A DNA stretch of 64,000 nt from a virus. The translations under genes and the position numbers were made by a program. Shown here in pieces: positions 8,561 to 17,829 of the stretch (position 1 is its first letter; each line of letters begins with the position of its first letter). Below the pieces are notes generated by a model. It ran no database searches. It was not told where the DNA came from and saw only the letters and a list, made by a program, of their open reading frames with translations. The stretch lies in IMG/VR virus record IMGVR_UViG_3300023178_000046, positions 1-64,000 of that record; one strand, written 5' to 3'.

Positions 8561-11500
8561 TTATATGATAAATGGTATCTGTGTTGTTGTTGTTGTCGTT
8601 GTTGGTATTACGTATGATTGATCTCCGCACTCTTCTTCAAATATGAGTCTGTTTTGCCCACCACCGTAACCTGCGTGAGTATAGTAACTAGCTATTCCAA
8701 AATCAGCGCTTACATAAAGCTTAACATCACCCCAGAACATCTGATATTGATTTCCGTCTGGGCCTAAGTGTGTTATGTTTTTATTTGCATCTCCCCTTAC
8801 ATATATCTTTTGATAAAATCCATCATTTAAGACAGTGAAAGCATGCGTTTGAGGTACATTTTTAAGCAAGTACTGACCTGTGTTAAGTCCTTGTAGCAAA
8901 AACTCATTATAAGGAACTGCATCAAACTCTAACTCTCCGTTTCCATTAACGGTAACTTCTACCTCATTAAGAAGACATTTTGTGTAATAAGTGTTCGCTA
9001 AAGTTGTTGTTGTTGTAGTTGGTGCTGCTGTAGTCGTTGTGGTTGTGCTTCTATCCCAGCTAAAACAATTCTGAGCCCCTGCATAACCTAAACTAAATTC
9101 ATACAGACTAACAGTTACAAATGGTTGATCCACTATTACAGTTATCGCTCCACTATAAAAATAGTAAGGGATGTCGTTTATAGTCTTAATAGATCTTTTG
9201 TAGAAATCACCGCTATAGCTTATATTTGAATGCTGAGGTCCAAAATTTCCTGAGTTTGTTGCACCTTCTATAGCTATAGAAAGAGTGTCTGGTACATTAA
9301 ATATGTAAGTTCCTTCAGGAAGGACAATTCTTTCTCCTTGAGCAGCCAAACTGCTAAACGTAGATGGTGTTGCTAACGAACCTCCTTGTATGCCCAACTG
9401 TCCTCCTTGTTCGAATATATCAAAAGATTCGTTAGTCAAAGATATTGCTGTTGTATAATTTTCATCTCCATAGTCTGGAGCAGCAGTCGTAGTTGTAGTT
9501 GTAGGCTCTTGAATTACATCGTAAATTGGAGCTACCGTAGTAGTTGTTGTTGATGTAGTAACTCTAACAATATCGCTTCCCATTGTTTGTGAGTTTCCGT
9601 CACAAGTGAACCCTGTGAAGCTACTAGCATCAATAATGTCGCTATCAACTTTTATAGTATCATTATCAGCTCTAACTCCGTCTAAAAAGTCTTGGTGAAT
9701 AAATATGTTTTCCATTCCAAGATCTCCATTACCATAAGACCAAAGACTTACTCTTCCAAAGTTTCCTTCAACTTTTATAGTTATGTCTCCATAATAAAAA
9801 TCATAAACTCCATCGTTATTACTTCCAACAACATTTTTTAGCTTCTTTTTTGTTGGATCTCCTGTATATGATATTTCTGGGTATTTTCCAAGGTTTAATA
9901 CTGCTAATGGATCTGTTTCTGGTACATTTTCAATAGTATAAATACCATTCTCTAAAACGTAGTAAGTGTTGTCGAACTCTGTCTTTTCGTTAAATAGAAT
10001 ACGCCACTTATTAAAATGAACCTTATTAACCCCCTTACCTTCTATCAAGCACTCTAGTCTAGTTAGACCTTCTTCTCCTGTAGGTAGTGCTGGTGCTTGC
10101 GTTGTAGTTGTGGTTGTAACTTGAGATACATCAGCTCCTAAATCATAAGAACTTAATACAAATCTAGTTCCTGGAACAGTACCCACTATACCTCTATTAT
10201 CTATAATTGATAGTTGAAAAGAGTATGTTACATCAAAAAGACTTTCATCCCATGTATATCCATTTAAACTTGTTGCATATCCCCCTGGTATTGGAATAAT
10301 ATATATTCCGTTGGCATACAATACTCTTTGTGAAGCTGTCGTTCCATATTGAAACCAGTATCTGTCGTAATTATATCCTCCCTGCGACAAGTCGTACCCT
10401 ACCTCGTCTGGGAATGTCATTATTAAGTTCCTATTGTCGCCTGATTGTGAATAATATTGTGTAACCCAAAATCTCCCATTTTGATAGGTTGCATAAAGCA
10501 TAGAATAATAAGATGTAGATCCTTGCTGAATATTAACATCACCTACCCTTACTATATCTTGATTTATCAAAGCACCGTTATCACCCCAATCCGAAACAAA
10601 AACATTGTTCTCACCAGCAACCATGTAGTAATAACCAGTGTTAACGCCATATGATGGTACATTGACTAGCTCATAATTTGTGCTTCCAGGCGTTATCAAT
10701 ATTTTACCTAAGTCCCACTGGTTGGATGGATTTCTATAAGTTGCAAGTATAGTGGTGTCGTTTAGGTTTGCCATGGAAAGAGTGTTACTGTTTCCAAAAC
10801 TGCCTGTTACGTTTGTAAATGCTCCACTAAAGTCTCCTGTGTTCCAAAGAATAGAACCCTTACTTAATATCGGATCCCATCCACAAAAAAACCAAACGCC
10901 ATTTGCCGAATCATAGGCAATAGTGTCCCACCTGTGGTCCATATAGAACTCTTGAGTAGGATGTGAAGCTGTGTTCCATGTTTTTAAATCGTCACTCCAC
11001 AAAAATGAGCTTGATCTACCACTATTAACACCAGTTCTTATAGCCAAAAAGTATCTGCCTCCAACATATTTGATTGATTGATCATCTTGTGTAGGATCGT
11101 CAAATACTTCTGTTTGATTAAATTTAAGGTATTGTCTTAGCTTTTTAAATACTTCAGCATTTGAGAATATAGCTGCTGCTGAGTTTGGATTCTCCGTGAA
11201 TGCTTTTAGTCCGTTAGGAGCATTAAGTAAAGCATCCAAAGCCTCATCATTACCCAATATTAAATCAACGGCAGTAGAGCTTTCCGCTATATCAAATGCA
11301 GTTTTAGCGTTATCGATAATAATACCAAAACCAATATGTCCAGACACGGTGTTTAAAAAAGCGTCAAACTCTGCTTGTGTTCTTCCCTCAGCCGTTATGT
11401 ATATAAATGCATTAGACTCTAACTTAGAGTTTTCCTCTCTAGTTATGTTGGAAAGAATTAAGTTGTATGCGGTTGTTCCAATGCCTATTATCTCATCATA

Positions 11501-11668
11501 TCTGTCATGAGACTGCATTTTTTCCAGTAGATTCGGATATGAGATTACTTCTTCAAATGCTAATCTACTTAAAGAGGACTGTTCTAATTGGGAGTCAAAC
11601 TTTTCACTAGTAATGTAAGCACTAAAGAAGGTGTCATAAATATATACTGCCTTGTCAGATAAAGCCAT
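8561..11668 (-). CDS. Large adhesin with repeated modules and poly-Thr linkers
   Basis: This 1035-residue protein opens with about 170 residues of helical sequence, then a beta-propeller-like region to about 510 with repeated Gly/Trp/Tyr strands. After that come three related ~120-residue modules, each with a NVP/DTLS-type turn, a Y.GD segment, YYFYxG/DFYYGD and a late FGxxSLY-type strand. Runs of six to seven Thr (VTTTTTTQAP, STTTTTTAAPTTTTTT, PTTTTTTTQ) separate the modules. Poly-Thr linkers of this kind are common in marine phage fibres and are potential O-glycosylation tracts. Receptor binding is the likely role. Confidence 0.65.
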   Translation of the reverse strand: MALSDKAVYIYDTFFSAYITSEKFDSQLEQSSLSRLAFEEVISYPNLLEKMQSHDRYDEIIGIGTTAYNLILSNITREENSKLESNAFIYITAEGRTQAEFDAFLNTVSGHIGFGIIIDNAKTAFDIAESSTAVDLILGNDEALDALLNAPNGLKAFTENPNSAAAIFSNAEVFKKLRQYLKFNQTEVFDDPTQDDQSIKYVGGRYFLAIRTGVNSGRSSSFLWSDDLKTWNTASHPTQEFYMDHRWDTIAYDSANGVWFFCGWDPILSKGSILWNTGDFSGAFTNVTGSFGNSNTLSMANLNDTTILATYRNPSNQWDLGKILITPGSTNYELVNVPSYGVNTGYYYMVAGENNVFVSDWGDNGALINQDIVRVGDVNIQQGSTSYYSMLYATYQNGRFWVTQYYSQSGDNRNLIMTFPDEVGYDLSQGGYNYDRYWFQYGTTASQRVLYANGIYIIPIPGGYATSLNGYTWDESLFDVTYSFQLSIIDNRGIVGTVPGTRFVLSSYDLGADVSQVTTTTTTQAPALPTGEEGLTRLECLIEGKGVNKVHFNKWRILFNEKTEFDNTYYVLENGIYTIENVPETDPLAVLNLGKYPEISYTGDPTKKKLKNVVGSNNDGVYDFYYGDITIKVEGNFGRVSLWSYGNGDLGMENIFIHQDFLDGVRADNDTIKVDSDIIDASSFTGFTCDGNSQTMGSDIVRVTTSTTTTTVAPIYDVIQEPTTTTTTAAPDYGDENYTTAISLTNESFDIFEQGGQLGIQGGSLATPSTFSSLAAQGERIVLPEGTYIFNVPDTLSIAIEGATNSGNFGPQHSNISYSGDFYKRSIKTINDIPYYFYSGAITVIVDQPFVTVSLYEFSLGYAGAQNCFSWDRSTTTTTTAAPTTTTTTLANTYYTKCLLNEVEVTVNGNGELEFDAVPYNEFLLQGLNTGQYLLKNVPQTHAFTVLNDGFYQKIYVRGDANKNITHLGPDGNQYQMFWGDVKLYVSADFGIASYYTHAGYGGGQNRLIFEEECGDQSYVIPTTTTTTTQIPFII

Positions 11669-11675
11669 GTTTTAA

Positions 11676-12137
11676 TTATGCATTAGTCGTTGTGGTTGTT
11701 GTAGATGGATCCGCCATAATTTTTTCGTATGCTTCGGTATATCCTATAATTTCATCTACTTTTTCTTGCGTCAATAATCCATTATCAACTAAGCAAGTAT
11801 CCTCTAACATGTCAATTGATCCTAAACTTAGTTTGTCATATACTAATTGAAGAGACGCATCAGAAGCTTTGTTTGTATAAAAATCAGTAAGCTCTGTGCT
11901 GGTTAGAACCTGTTGCAATCCAGATAAATTTATTTTTGATTGAATCCTCAAAGAGAATCTATCAACAACTTCCTCCCTTGTTATATCCCTAACAGTTCCG
12001 TCATCTTCCATGATTTGTCCCACAGAGCCAGCAAAATCGTCTTCCACCAAAAGACCCACTCCTTTGTTATCGTAATCTGAAGGAAGATCAGCTTCTATGC
12101 TTTTTATCAACTTAGCGTCTAATATGATGTTTTTCAT
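11676..12137 (-). CDS. Small structural protein with poly-Thr tail
   Basis: The 153 residues are mostly helical and acidic and end in PSTTTTTTNA, the same Thr6 tract as in the adhesin encoded 7 nt downstream. No known domain was recognised. It may be a chaperone or connector for the neighbouring fibres. Confidence 0.55.
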   Translation of the reverse strand: MKNIILDAKLIKSIEADLPSDYDNKGVGLLVEDDFAGSVGQIMEDDGTVRDITREEVVDRFSLRIQSKINLSGLQQVLTSTELTDFYTNKASDASLQLVYDKLSLGSIDMLEDTCLVDNGLLTQEKVDEIIGYTEAYEKIMADPSTTTTTTNA

Positions 12138-12149
12138 TTTTTATTTTTT

Positions 12150-14063
12150 TTATAAAGTTCTGGTGTCTATATCGTTCTCGTTCATAAAGCCAATCTCTGG
12201 ACTGTATTCCTTGTATATGTTGTTCCATTGAGCAAAACCAGAAGGATAAGTTTCTCCCCACATATGTGAATAACCTGTGGTATTTGACTGATAAAGGTTT
12301 AAGAAAGTTCCGTCAGCATGCTGTGCAAACAAATAGTCCATATCTGCCATATTATTATAGCTATATCCAGTATAAGCCTGTATGCCAAAGTAAAATTTGT
12401 TTCTTTGAACTGGTATAACTTTATATCCATAACTAGTGTCGTCGTAGTCAAAGAAAAGAACCTTTCCATCCGAAACTCTTATGAATGTAGATCTTATCCC
12501 AGCTCCGTAATAATAATAGCTATTAAAGGCAACAACATATTTTCCGTCATTAGAAACGCAGCTTCTAACCCCATATGATGAACCTTGTTCATATCCATAG
12601 TTTGTCGTCTGACCACTGTGATTAAAGTGGGTGTCATAAATCAAATCATCTCCTGCTCCATTAGGTGTCCATCTATGAGTAAAAGCAGTCCCACCAGTAG
12701 CTGGGGTGTGTATGTGCTCAACAACATTTCCATTATCGCAAAGAACAGATATTCCTCTGTAGTTAGCTTCATTTGTGCTATTAGATGGTCTTCCTGTAGA
12801 ATTGTCTACAGTACCGTCTATTTCCAATGTAAGCTTTAGATTACCTAATACATCATAGTTATATCCTATCTGCTGCTCCCCTTTAGCTATGTCTACTAAA
12901 TTAAAATCACTAGCAAAACCATACACTTTAGGCGTGTGATTATATGAACCATCTGAAGTCATAACCAAAAGCTTGTTGGTGTTTTTATTGTAACAAACCA
13001 TTCCGTATCCAGTACCTACACCAGTGATTTGAAATGTTTCATGACTATTTTTCCATCTTTGTGGTTCATCCCAATAGTTTTCAGGAAACCCATAGCTTGT
13101 ACTGTTAGCATTTCCCTCTCTCATCCAGGCTCTATTGTGCCAACTATCAATAGTCGATGTAGCTATTCCTTTCGAACCACCAATCTTAAAAATATCATTA
13201 GTTCTTGAGATGTGGTACCTTTTATCTGCATCACCAACAACAACACCAACATCTCTCATCCAACTATTATTCCACTGATTATCTAAACCTAGCTGTCTCA
13301 TGTCTGTGTCGTTAAAGTGACCATAATGTGGTCCAAACGTACCGCCATTAGAGGTATAATAATTAGCTTCACCATTAGAACCAGTAGTTGGATATGTGTG
13401 AGTATAAAGATGTGTATAATATCCAGCAGTAATTTCTCTATAATTAAATGTGCTATTACTAGCAGTTTTTCTACCCCCAGAAGTTCCGTCAAGCTTCCAA
13501 TCACCGAAGTAAATAGTTTGTCTCCACCTTTGTCCACTTAACTTATCACAAACCCACTCACCTCGGTGGTTCATCCAGTATATACTGGTTTCATTTGCCG
13601 ATGAGTCATGGTCAGTTAGCATTACATACGCTGGTCTGTCGTATGGGTGAATATAATTCGAATCGTTATAAACCCCCTCTCTAATCTGTGTTAAGGATGG
13701 CAATCCAGATATAGTTGTTTCAAGATTTACAGAACTAGAGTTAAGAGTGTCCTTTGCGTTGTTGATAGCAGCAACTGCATTATCAGCAGAAGTATCAATA
13801 TCCGATGCAGTTGTATTAAAAATACTTGTTATAGCATCAATAGCTGCTTGTGAATCTTCTTGAAACTGTGCGTTCGAAGAATCTATTGCATCAACTGCGG
13901 ATTGTGACAGTCCTATTACGACTGCCTGAAAATCGTTTCCCTGTTGAAGTTGTTGCAACCCTTTTGTATACAGAACTACCTGCTCTGCTGTTGCGGTTCC
14001 GTCTTGAATCTTCTGAGCTATATCATCAACTAGACTCTGACTTAAAGTTATAGAATTTGCCAT
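12150..14063 (-). CDS. Tail fibre-like protein with N-terminal coiled coil
   Basis: In this 637-residue protein, residues 1-130 are a helical, Ala/Asp/Gln-rich segment likely to form a trimeric coiled coil. From about 135 on it is beta-rich with many Tyr, Trp, Gly and Asn, as in fibre tips and beta-propellers. It begins a transcript in front of which a TAAATTTG box lies. No catalytic motif was seen. Confidence 0.6.
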   Translation of the reverse strand: MANSITLSQSLVDDIAQKIQDGTATAEQVVLYTKGLQQLQQGNDFQAVVIGLSQSAVDAIDSSNAQFQEDSQAAIDAITSIFNTTASDIDTSADNAVAAINNAKDTLNSSSVNLETTISGLPSLTQIREGVYNDSNYIHPYDRPAYVMLTDHDSSANETSIYWMNHRGEWVCDKLSGQRWRQTIYFGDWKLDGTSGGRKTASNSTFNYREITAGYYTHLYTHTYPTTGSNGEANYYTSNGGTFGPHYGHFNDTDMRQLGLDNQWNNSWMRDVGVVVGDADKRYHISRTNDIFKIGGSKGIATSTIDSWHNRAWMREGNANSTSYGFPENYWDEPQRWKNSHETFQITGVGTGYGMVCYNKNTNKLLVMTSDGSYNHTPKVYGFASDFNLVDIAKGEQQIGYNYDVLGNLKLTLEIDGTVDNSTGRPSNSTNEANYRGISVLCDNGNVVEHIHTPATGGTAFTHRWTPNGAGDDLIYDTHFNHSGQTTNYGYEQGSSYGVRSCVSNDGKYVVAFNSYYYYGAGIRSTFIRVSDGKVLFFDYDDTSYGYKVIPVQRNKFYFGIQAYTGYSYNNMADMDYLFAQHADGTFLNLYQSNTTGYSHMWGETYPSGFAQWNNIYKEYSPEIGFMNENDIDTRTL

Positions 14064-14077
14064 CTTTTATTTTTTTA

Positions 14078-14085
14078 CAAATTTA
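14078..14085 (-). promoter_or_regulatory. Putative -7 promoter element TAAATTTG
   Basis: It is an exact TAnnTTTG match in the 34-nt gap between two fibre genes, 15 nt before the ATG at 14063, preceded by G as in most sites of this set. Confidence 0.5.
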
Positions 14086-14097
14086 CTAAATATATTT

Positions 14098-16722
14098 TTA
14101 CAAATTTTGTGCGTAGTACATGTCTGACAAGCCAACCAAGTGGTAAACCGCCTCCATATTATCTCCTCCAGCACCTGCTCCATTAGTCCAAACTTGATTT
14201 ACAGAATCATAAACAAGAGCCTGTCCTTCTTCTGGAGATGTAACTGAAACATCTGCTAAATCATTCAATCCAGCATTCACATCAACACCACCAGAGAATG
14301 TAGCCGATAAATTTCTAAACAAACCTGCCTGATAAATAAATGCATCAGCCTCTACTGTCAGGTCGGTTGTTTCTTTTTTCACCAAAAGTGTAGCTACATG
14401 TATAGCTTGTTGAGAGGTGTTGTCGGCTTCTTTAAATTCTTCCAAAAAGATACTTCTTTCTCCAACATCTTTGTTATCATAGTATCCTCTACCATAATAA
14501 ACAACCAAAATATCTGGTGTAGATGGGAAATAATATATCCTTTGAATAGAATATTTGTTATTAGGCATATTAGCCAAAGTTCCTGATCCATTATCAAACT
14601 TAGTTGGATCAATAGTAGTATATCCCTGTCCAGTAGGACCATCGTCTTTTATAAAGCCTCCAGATCCATCCTGATAATATCTATGGATAACACACTGAGT
14701 CTTTGCTCCATCTATGATGTCAGAAGGAGCATTCGGATTTGACGCATAGTTTCTTCCTAGAGCAAAAGCTGTACCAGCAGATCTATCCAAAGAAAGGTTT
14801 ATACCGTTTGGTGATATAATATGACCTTCTCTTTTTAGAGGTCCAAACAATCTGATAAACTGATTGAATTGAGTTGTATTACCATAAGCTACAGCAGGGA
14901 ATGTTCTAGCAAATCTTGCAGCACCTGCTGAGTGTATAACAGAACCTATGGTTATATAATTTCTATACTGAGCATCTGTAAATGGATCAGCTTGCTGTAA
15001 AATATTACCACTTCCGTCTATATAGATCCACGCATTTAATTGTGCATCATCATTAGAATCTAGATTTGTTATAGTTATAGTTTGTGTATTCCAGCTAACA
15101 TAATCTACATCAGGATAAGGCTCTGTAGTAGAAGTTTTTCTCAAGTTTACAATAATACCTGTACCTGCTTGAATGGTAAACTGTGTTGTGTTTGCTACTG
15201 AAAGCTCACCGCCTTTTAGAATACCTGTACTTAGCTCCTCTGTAATAGTAGAGAGGCTCAAGTCATGACCATGGTATCTGAAGTGCATTTCTTCATGACC
15301 CCCTGATTGTCTTATGTATATACCATTATCTAAGTCGGCTGGAGGTGTAGACTGAGAGTTATTAATTCTAATTAGATTCTGCGCCTCTAAATCATCTCCT
15401 ATGACATCTCCTGTTGCAGTAATGTTTCCTGTAGCGTCAACGTTATTTCCTACAGTAAGATCATTTGTTACTGTCACGTCATCTGGAAGCCCTACGGTAA
15501 AAGAAAGATTGCCTGAGAGTGCTTGTGGTGTAGCTGGAGAAACAGAAACCTCATCATTAGTTCCTTGAATCTGAACTGTTTGTGTCTTTTCAACTAATTC
15601 ATCTTCAATTCTTGTTCTCTCTGCATCCGTAATAATGTATCCTGACCCTTGATCAAAAACATCATTTGTTTCTGTAACACTATGCAAAGACAAGTCCGTA
15701 ACATCTGTTGGCTTGTTTTTAATGTAAGAGTCCTCTGTAGTAATCCCAGTGTTCCAATCAGACTGAACGTTTACCTCAGCTTCTGCTTCTATACCATCCA
15801 GTTTAGTTTTTAGAATAGTAGTAAAATCTTCTTCTGATAATTGTTTTCCTGTTATCTTGTCAACCTTGCTGTCTAAAGCAGATTGCAATCCAGCAATATT
15901 AGAAATAGCTAAACTTTCTAGCGTATCCCTATTTGCTTCAATAAAATCAACTACCTCCTGTAAAGAATCTAAATCAACATTGTCGCTTAACAATAATGTA
16001 TTAATATCATCTATCAGTCCTTTTAATACAAGCCCTTGATTTGCAGATAAAGGAACATCGTTGTTATTGCTAACTAAATCATCTATTACATCTGAATGTC
16101 TCAGACCATTTACATGTATCTCATTATAATTTGATCTTTCCGTATTTGTGATAATCTGTCCAGATCCTGCGCTAGTAACGTCTCCAAATTCAGTTACTGA
16201 GTCGTCACTAAAATCTTTGTCGATTATGGACTGATAATTACTTACAAAGTACCTTTCTTGCGAATGAATAGATCCGTTGCCTTCAATAAAGTTTACAAGA
16301 AGCTTTTTGTAATTAGAGTTGTAATCCTGTATCTCGTTAACCTGGAAAATACCAAAATTATTTAGATTTCCCTGTTGGTTTATTTTTATATAGTGCTCAT
16401 TAAATGCCTGAATATAATTAGCAACATTGTCACCTGAAGCTTGCTTTACGCTTAAAAATATTTGTGTTACTGCAGAAAAAGCAGTTACAGCATTTCCTGT
16501 TTCTGTTATGGCAATAATACCTGTTGGATCTAATTCTGCATCTAAGGTTTTATATTCGTATATAACACCGTCAAATTGATCAATAAGAGAGTTGTCGTTC
16601 AAAAGATCGACAATGCTCTCTACAGAAAAGTTCTTTGTTGAGTTAGTAGCTGAATCAGTCCCAATCCACTTATCCGATAAACTTGGGGTTGAATCTAAGC
16701 CATATGTGGATATCCTTGCCAT
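14098..16722 (-). CDS. Long tail fibre protein
   Basis: The 874 residues begin MARISTYGLDSTPSLSDKWIGTDS, matching the N-terminal pattern of the 64-aa protein at 20430 and (more weakly) the fibre at 17830. It is likely a shared virion-attachment module. The middle is an extended fibre shaft: two DEVEAEAEVNVQSDW-like and ITTEDSYIKNKPTDVTDLSLHSVTETND segments are typical of phage fibre repeats. The C-terminus is beta-rich and Tyr/Gly-rich, ending in a segment of the GLNDLADVSVTSPEEGQALVYDS type often found before fibre tips. Confidence 0.75.
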   Translation of the reverse strand: MARISTYGLDSTPSLSDKWIGTDSATNSTKNFSVESIVDLLNDNSLIDQFDGVIYEYKTLDAELDPTGIIAITETGNAVTAFSAVTQIFLSVKQASGDNVANYIQAFNEHYIKINQQGNLNNFGIFQVNEIQDYNSNYKKLLVNFIEGNGSIHSQERYFVSNYQSIIDKDFSDDSVTEFGDVTSAGSGQIITNTERSNYNEIHVNGLRHSDVIDDLVSNNNDVPLSANQGLVLKGLIDDINTLLLSDNVDLDSLQEVVDFIEANRDTLESLAISNIAGLQSALDSKVDKITGKQLSEEDFTTILKTKLDGIEAEAEVNVQSDWNTGITTEDSYIKNKPTDVTDLSLHSVTETNDVFDQGSGYIITDAERTRIEDELVEKTQTVQIQGTNDEVSVSPATPQALSGNLSFTVGLPDDVTVTNDLTVGNNVDATGNITATGDVIGDDLEAQNLIRINNSQSTPPADLDNGIYIRQSGGHEEMHFRYHGHDLSLSTITEELSTGILKGGELSVANTTQFTIQAGTGIIVNLRKTSTTEPYPDVDYVSWNTQTITITNLDSNDDAQLNAWIYIDGSGNILQQADPFTDAQYRNYITIGSVIHSAGAARFARTFPAVAYGNTTQFNQFIRLFGPLKREGHIISPNGINLSLDRSAGTAFALGRNYASNPNAPSDIIDGAKTQCVIHRYYQDGSGGFIKDDGPTGQGYTTIDPTKFDNGSGTLANMPNNKYSIQRIYYFPSTPDILVVYYGRGYYDNKDVGERSIFLEEFKEADNTSQQAIHVATLLVKKETTDLTVEADAFIYQAGLFRNLSATFSGGVDVNAGLNDLADVSVTSPEEGQALVYDSVNQVWTNGAGAGGDNMEAVYHLVGLSDMYYAQNL

Positions 16723-16736
16723 CTATTCTTTTTATG

Positions 16737-16744
16737 CAAATTTA
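16737..16744 (-). promoter_or_regulatory. Putative -7 promoter element TAAATTTG
   Basis: It is an exact TAnnTTTG match 15 nt before the long fibre start, in the gap after the 44-aa basic gene, followed by CA and an A-rich run as in the other sites. Confidence 0.5.
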
Positions 16745-16763
16745 CGAAATAAGAAAACACATC

Positions 16764-16898
16764 TTATCTCCCTTGAGAGCGGTACGCCTTCTTGTAGAGC
16801 TTTGACGACTTGATTTTAGAGGTTTTTGTTTTTGCGTGTACACCAGGTCTTTTAACCTTTGTTTTCTTGTAATGTACAGTTAAAATCCCCTTAGCCAT
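16764..16898 (-). CDS. Small basic protein, 44 aa
   Basis: An uninterrupted frame starts MAKGILTVHYKKTKVKRPG and ends AYRSQGR. About a third of the residues are Lys or Arg. It overlaps the end of the holin gene by 8 nt, which supports it as a real coupled gene. It resembles the cluster of small basic proteins at 21.4-23.1 kb and could bind DNA. Similar short basic proteins occur in other marine phages. Confidence 0.6.
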   Translation of the reverse strand: MAKGILTVHYKKTKVKRPGVHAKTKTSKIKSSKLYKKAYRSQGR

Positions 16899-17373
16899 TT
16901 TTATCGTCTTTCTTTACAGCAGAGCCGAAGTAATAGCCAAATATACTAAGGGCAACACCCTCAACGATACCTATCATATGGATAAATATCTCTTTGTTTT
17001 CTACAGGCACCTCTGTTGTAACAACGGTATAGACTAAAAATCCGAACGCAGCTAATCCAACAATACCTGTTAAGGTCATCATCCAATCTCTGCCTCCTGA
17101 AGCTACGATAGCAGCCTCTCTCTTTCTAGCTGAATCTCTGTCTGCTACCTCTAGTCTGTAAAGTTCAACAAGCTGATCGTGTGCAGCAGCTTTTTCTTCT
17201 TCAGACATATCAGGGTCTGTATCAATAAGGTTTTTAATAACACCTAGCACCCCAGAATCTGGCAGCACTTTTGACGCTCCTTTAACGACTCCTGGAAGTA
17301 CACTAAGCAATATCTTGCCTAATCCAGTCTCTTTAAAGGGTTTTTTAGCATTATGTTGCTTCTCTGTACTCAT
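16891..17373 (-). CDS. Holin-like membrane protein
   Basis: This 160-residue protein has a soluble charged N-terminal half, then GRDWMMTLTGIVGLAAFGF and a second hydrophobic segment around GIVEGVALSIFGYYFGS, followed by a basic tail KKDDKNG. This matches the layout of the phage holin family PF11351 (holin of 3TMs). It overlaps the M15 endolysin gene by 4 nt. The two form a lysis pair: the holin permeabilises the membrane and lets the peptidase act. Confidence 0.75.
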   Translation of the reverse strand: MSTEKQHNAKKPFKETGLGKILLSVLPGVVKGASKVLPDSGVLGVIKNLIDTDPDMSEEEKAAAHDQLVELYRLEVADRDSARKREAAIVASGGRDWMMTLTGIVGLAAFGFLVYTVVTTEVPVENKEIFIHMIGIVEGVALSIFGYYFGSAVKKDDKNG

Positions 17374-17828
17374 ATGTAAATATATTTAGTTTTACCATTA
17401 ACTTTTTCTGCTTTCATTACACGACCTCTATTTTGATCCTCCGAAACATAACTGACGTGAACCCATGCTGGGTTTTCACTATCACCAAACTCCCAGATGA
17501 GCTGGTCAAAACTTAAGTTATCTTTAATGTAATTGAACATTTCAGCATTTGTCTTGTGTCCAAAAGTGTCATCCAGGTCAATCGCTCTACCCTCGCAATG
17601 CTGTGACCGACTACTTCCTCCAATAGCCTTATTTAGCTTAGGCGATCTATAAAAACTGTTTATTTTTACTGGTCCCCCAACCCACTCTCTAAGGGGCTCG
17701 AATATTTTTTCTGCAACTATTTCCATATTCTGTTGCTCATAAGCTCCTGGCGTGTTATCAATTCCTCTTCTAAGCGCTGTATTAGATTTTACAGCTTCCT
17801 TGTAACTGATGTGATCTGATATTTTCAT
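17370..17828 (-). CDS. Endolysin, M15-family D-Ala-D-Ala peptidase
   Basis: The 152-residue protein fits the compact Peptidase_M15_3 domain. It has FYRSPKLN (about 60-67), the zinc-binding block SQHCEGRAIDLD (about 75-86; H77 and D84 as ligands) and the distal AWVHVSY with the third histidine. It has no signal peptide, so release through the adjacent holin is expected. The substrate is the peptide cross-link of peptidoglycan. Confidence 0.85.
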   Translation of the reverse strand: MKISDHISYKEAVKSNTALRRGIDNTPGAYEQQNMEIVAEKIFEPLREWVGGPVKINSFYRSPKLNKAIGGSSRSQHCEGRAIDLDDTFGHKTNAEMFNYIKDNLSFDQLIWEFGDSENPAWVHVSYVSEDQNRGRVMKAEKVNGKTKYIYI

Positions 17829-17829
17829 T

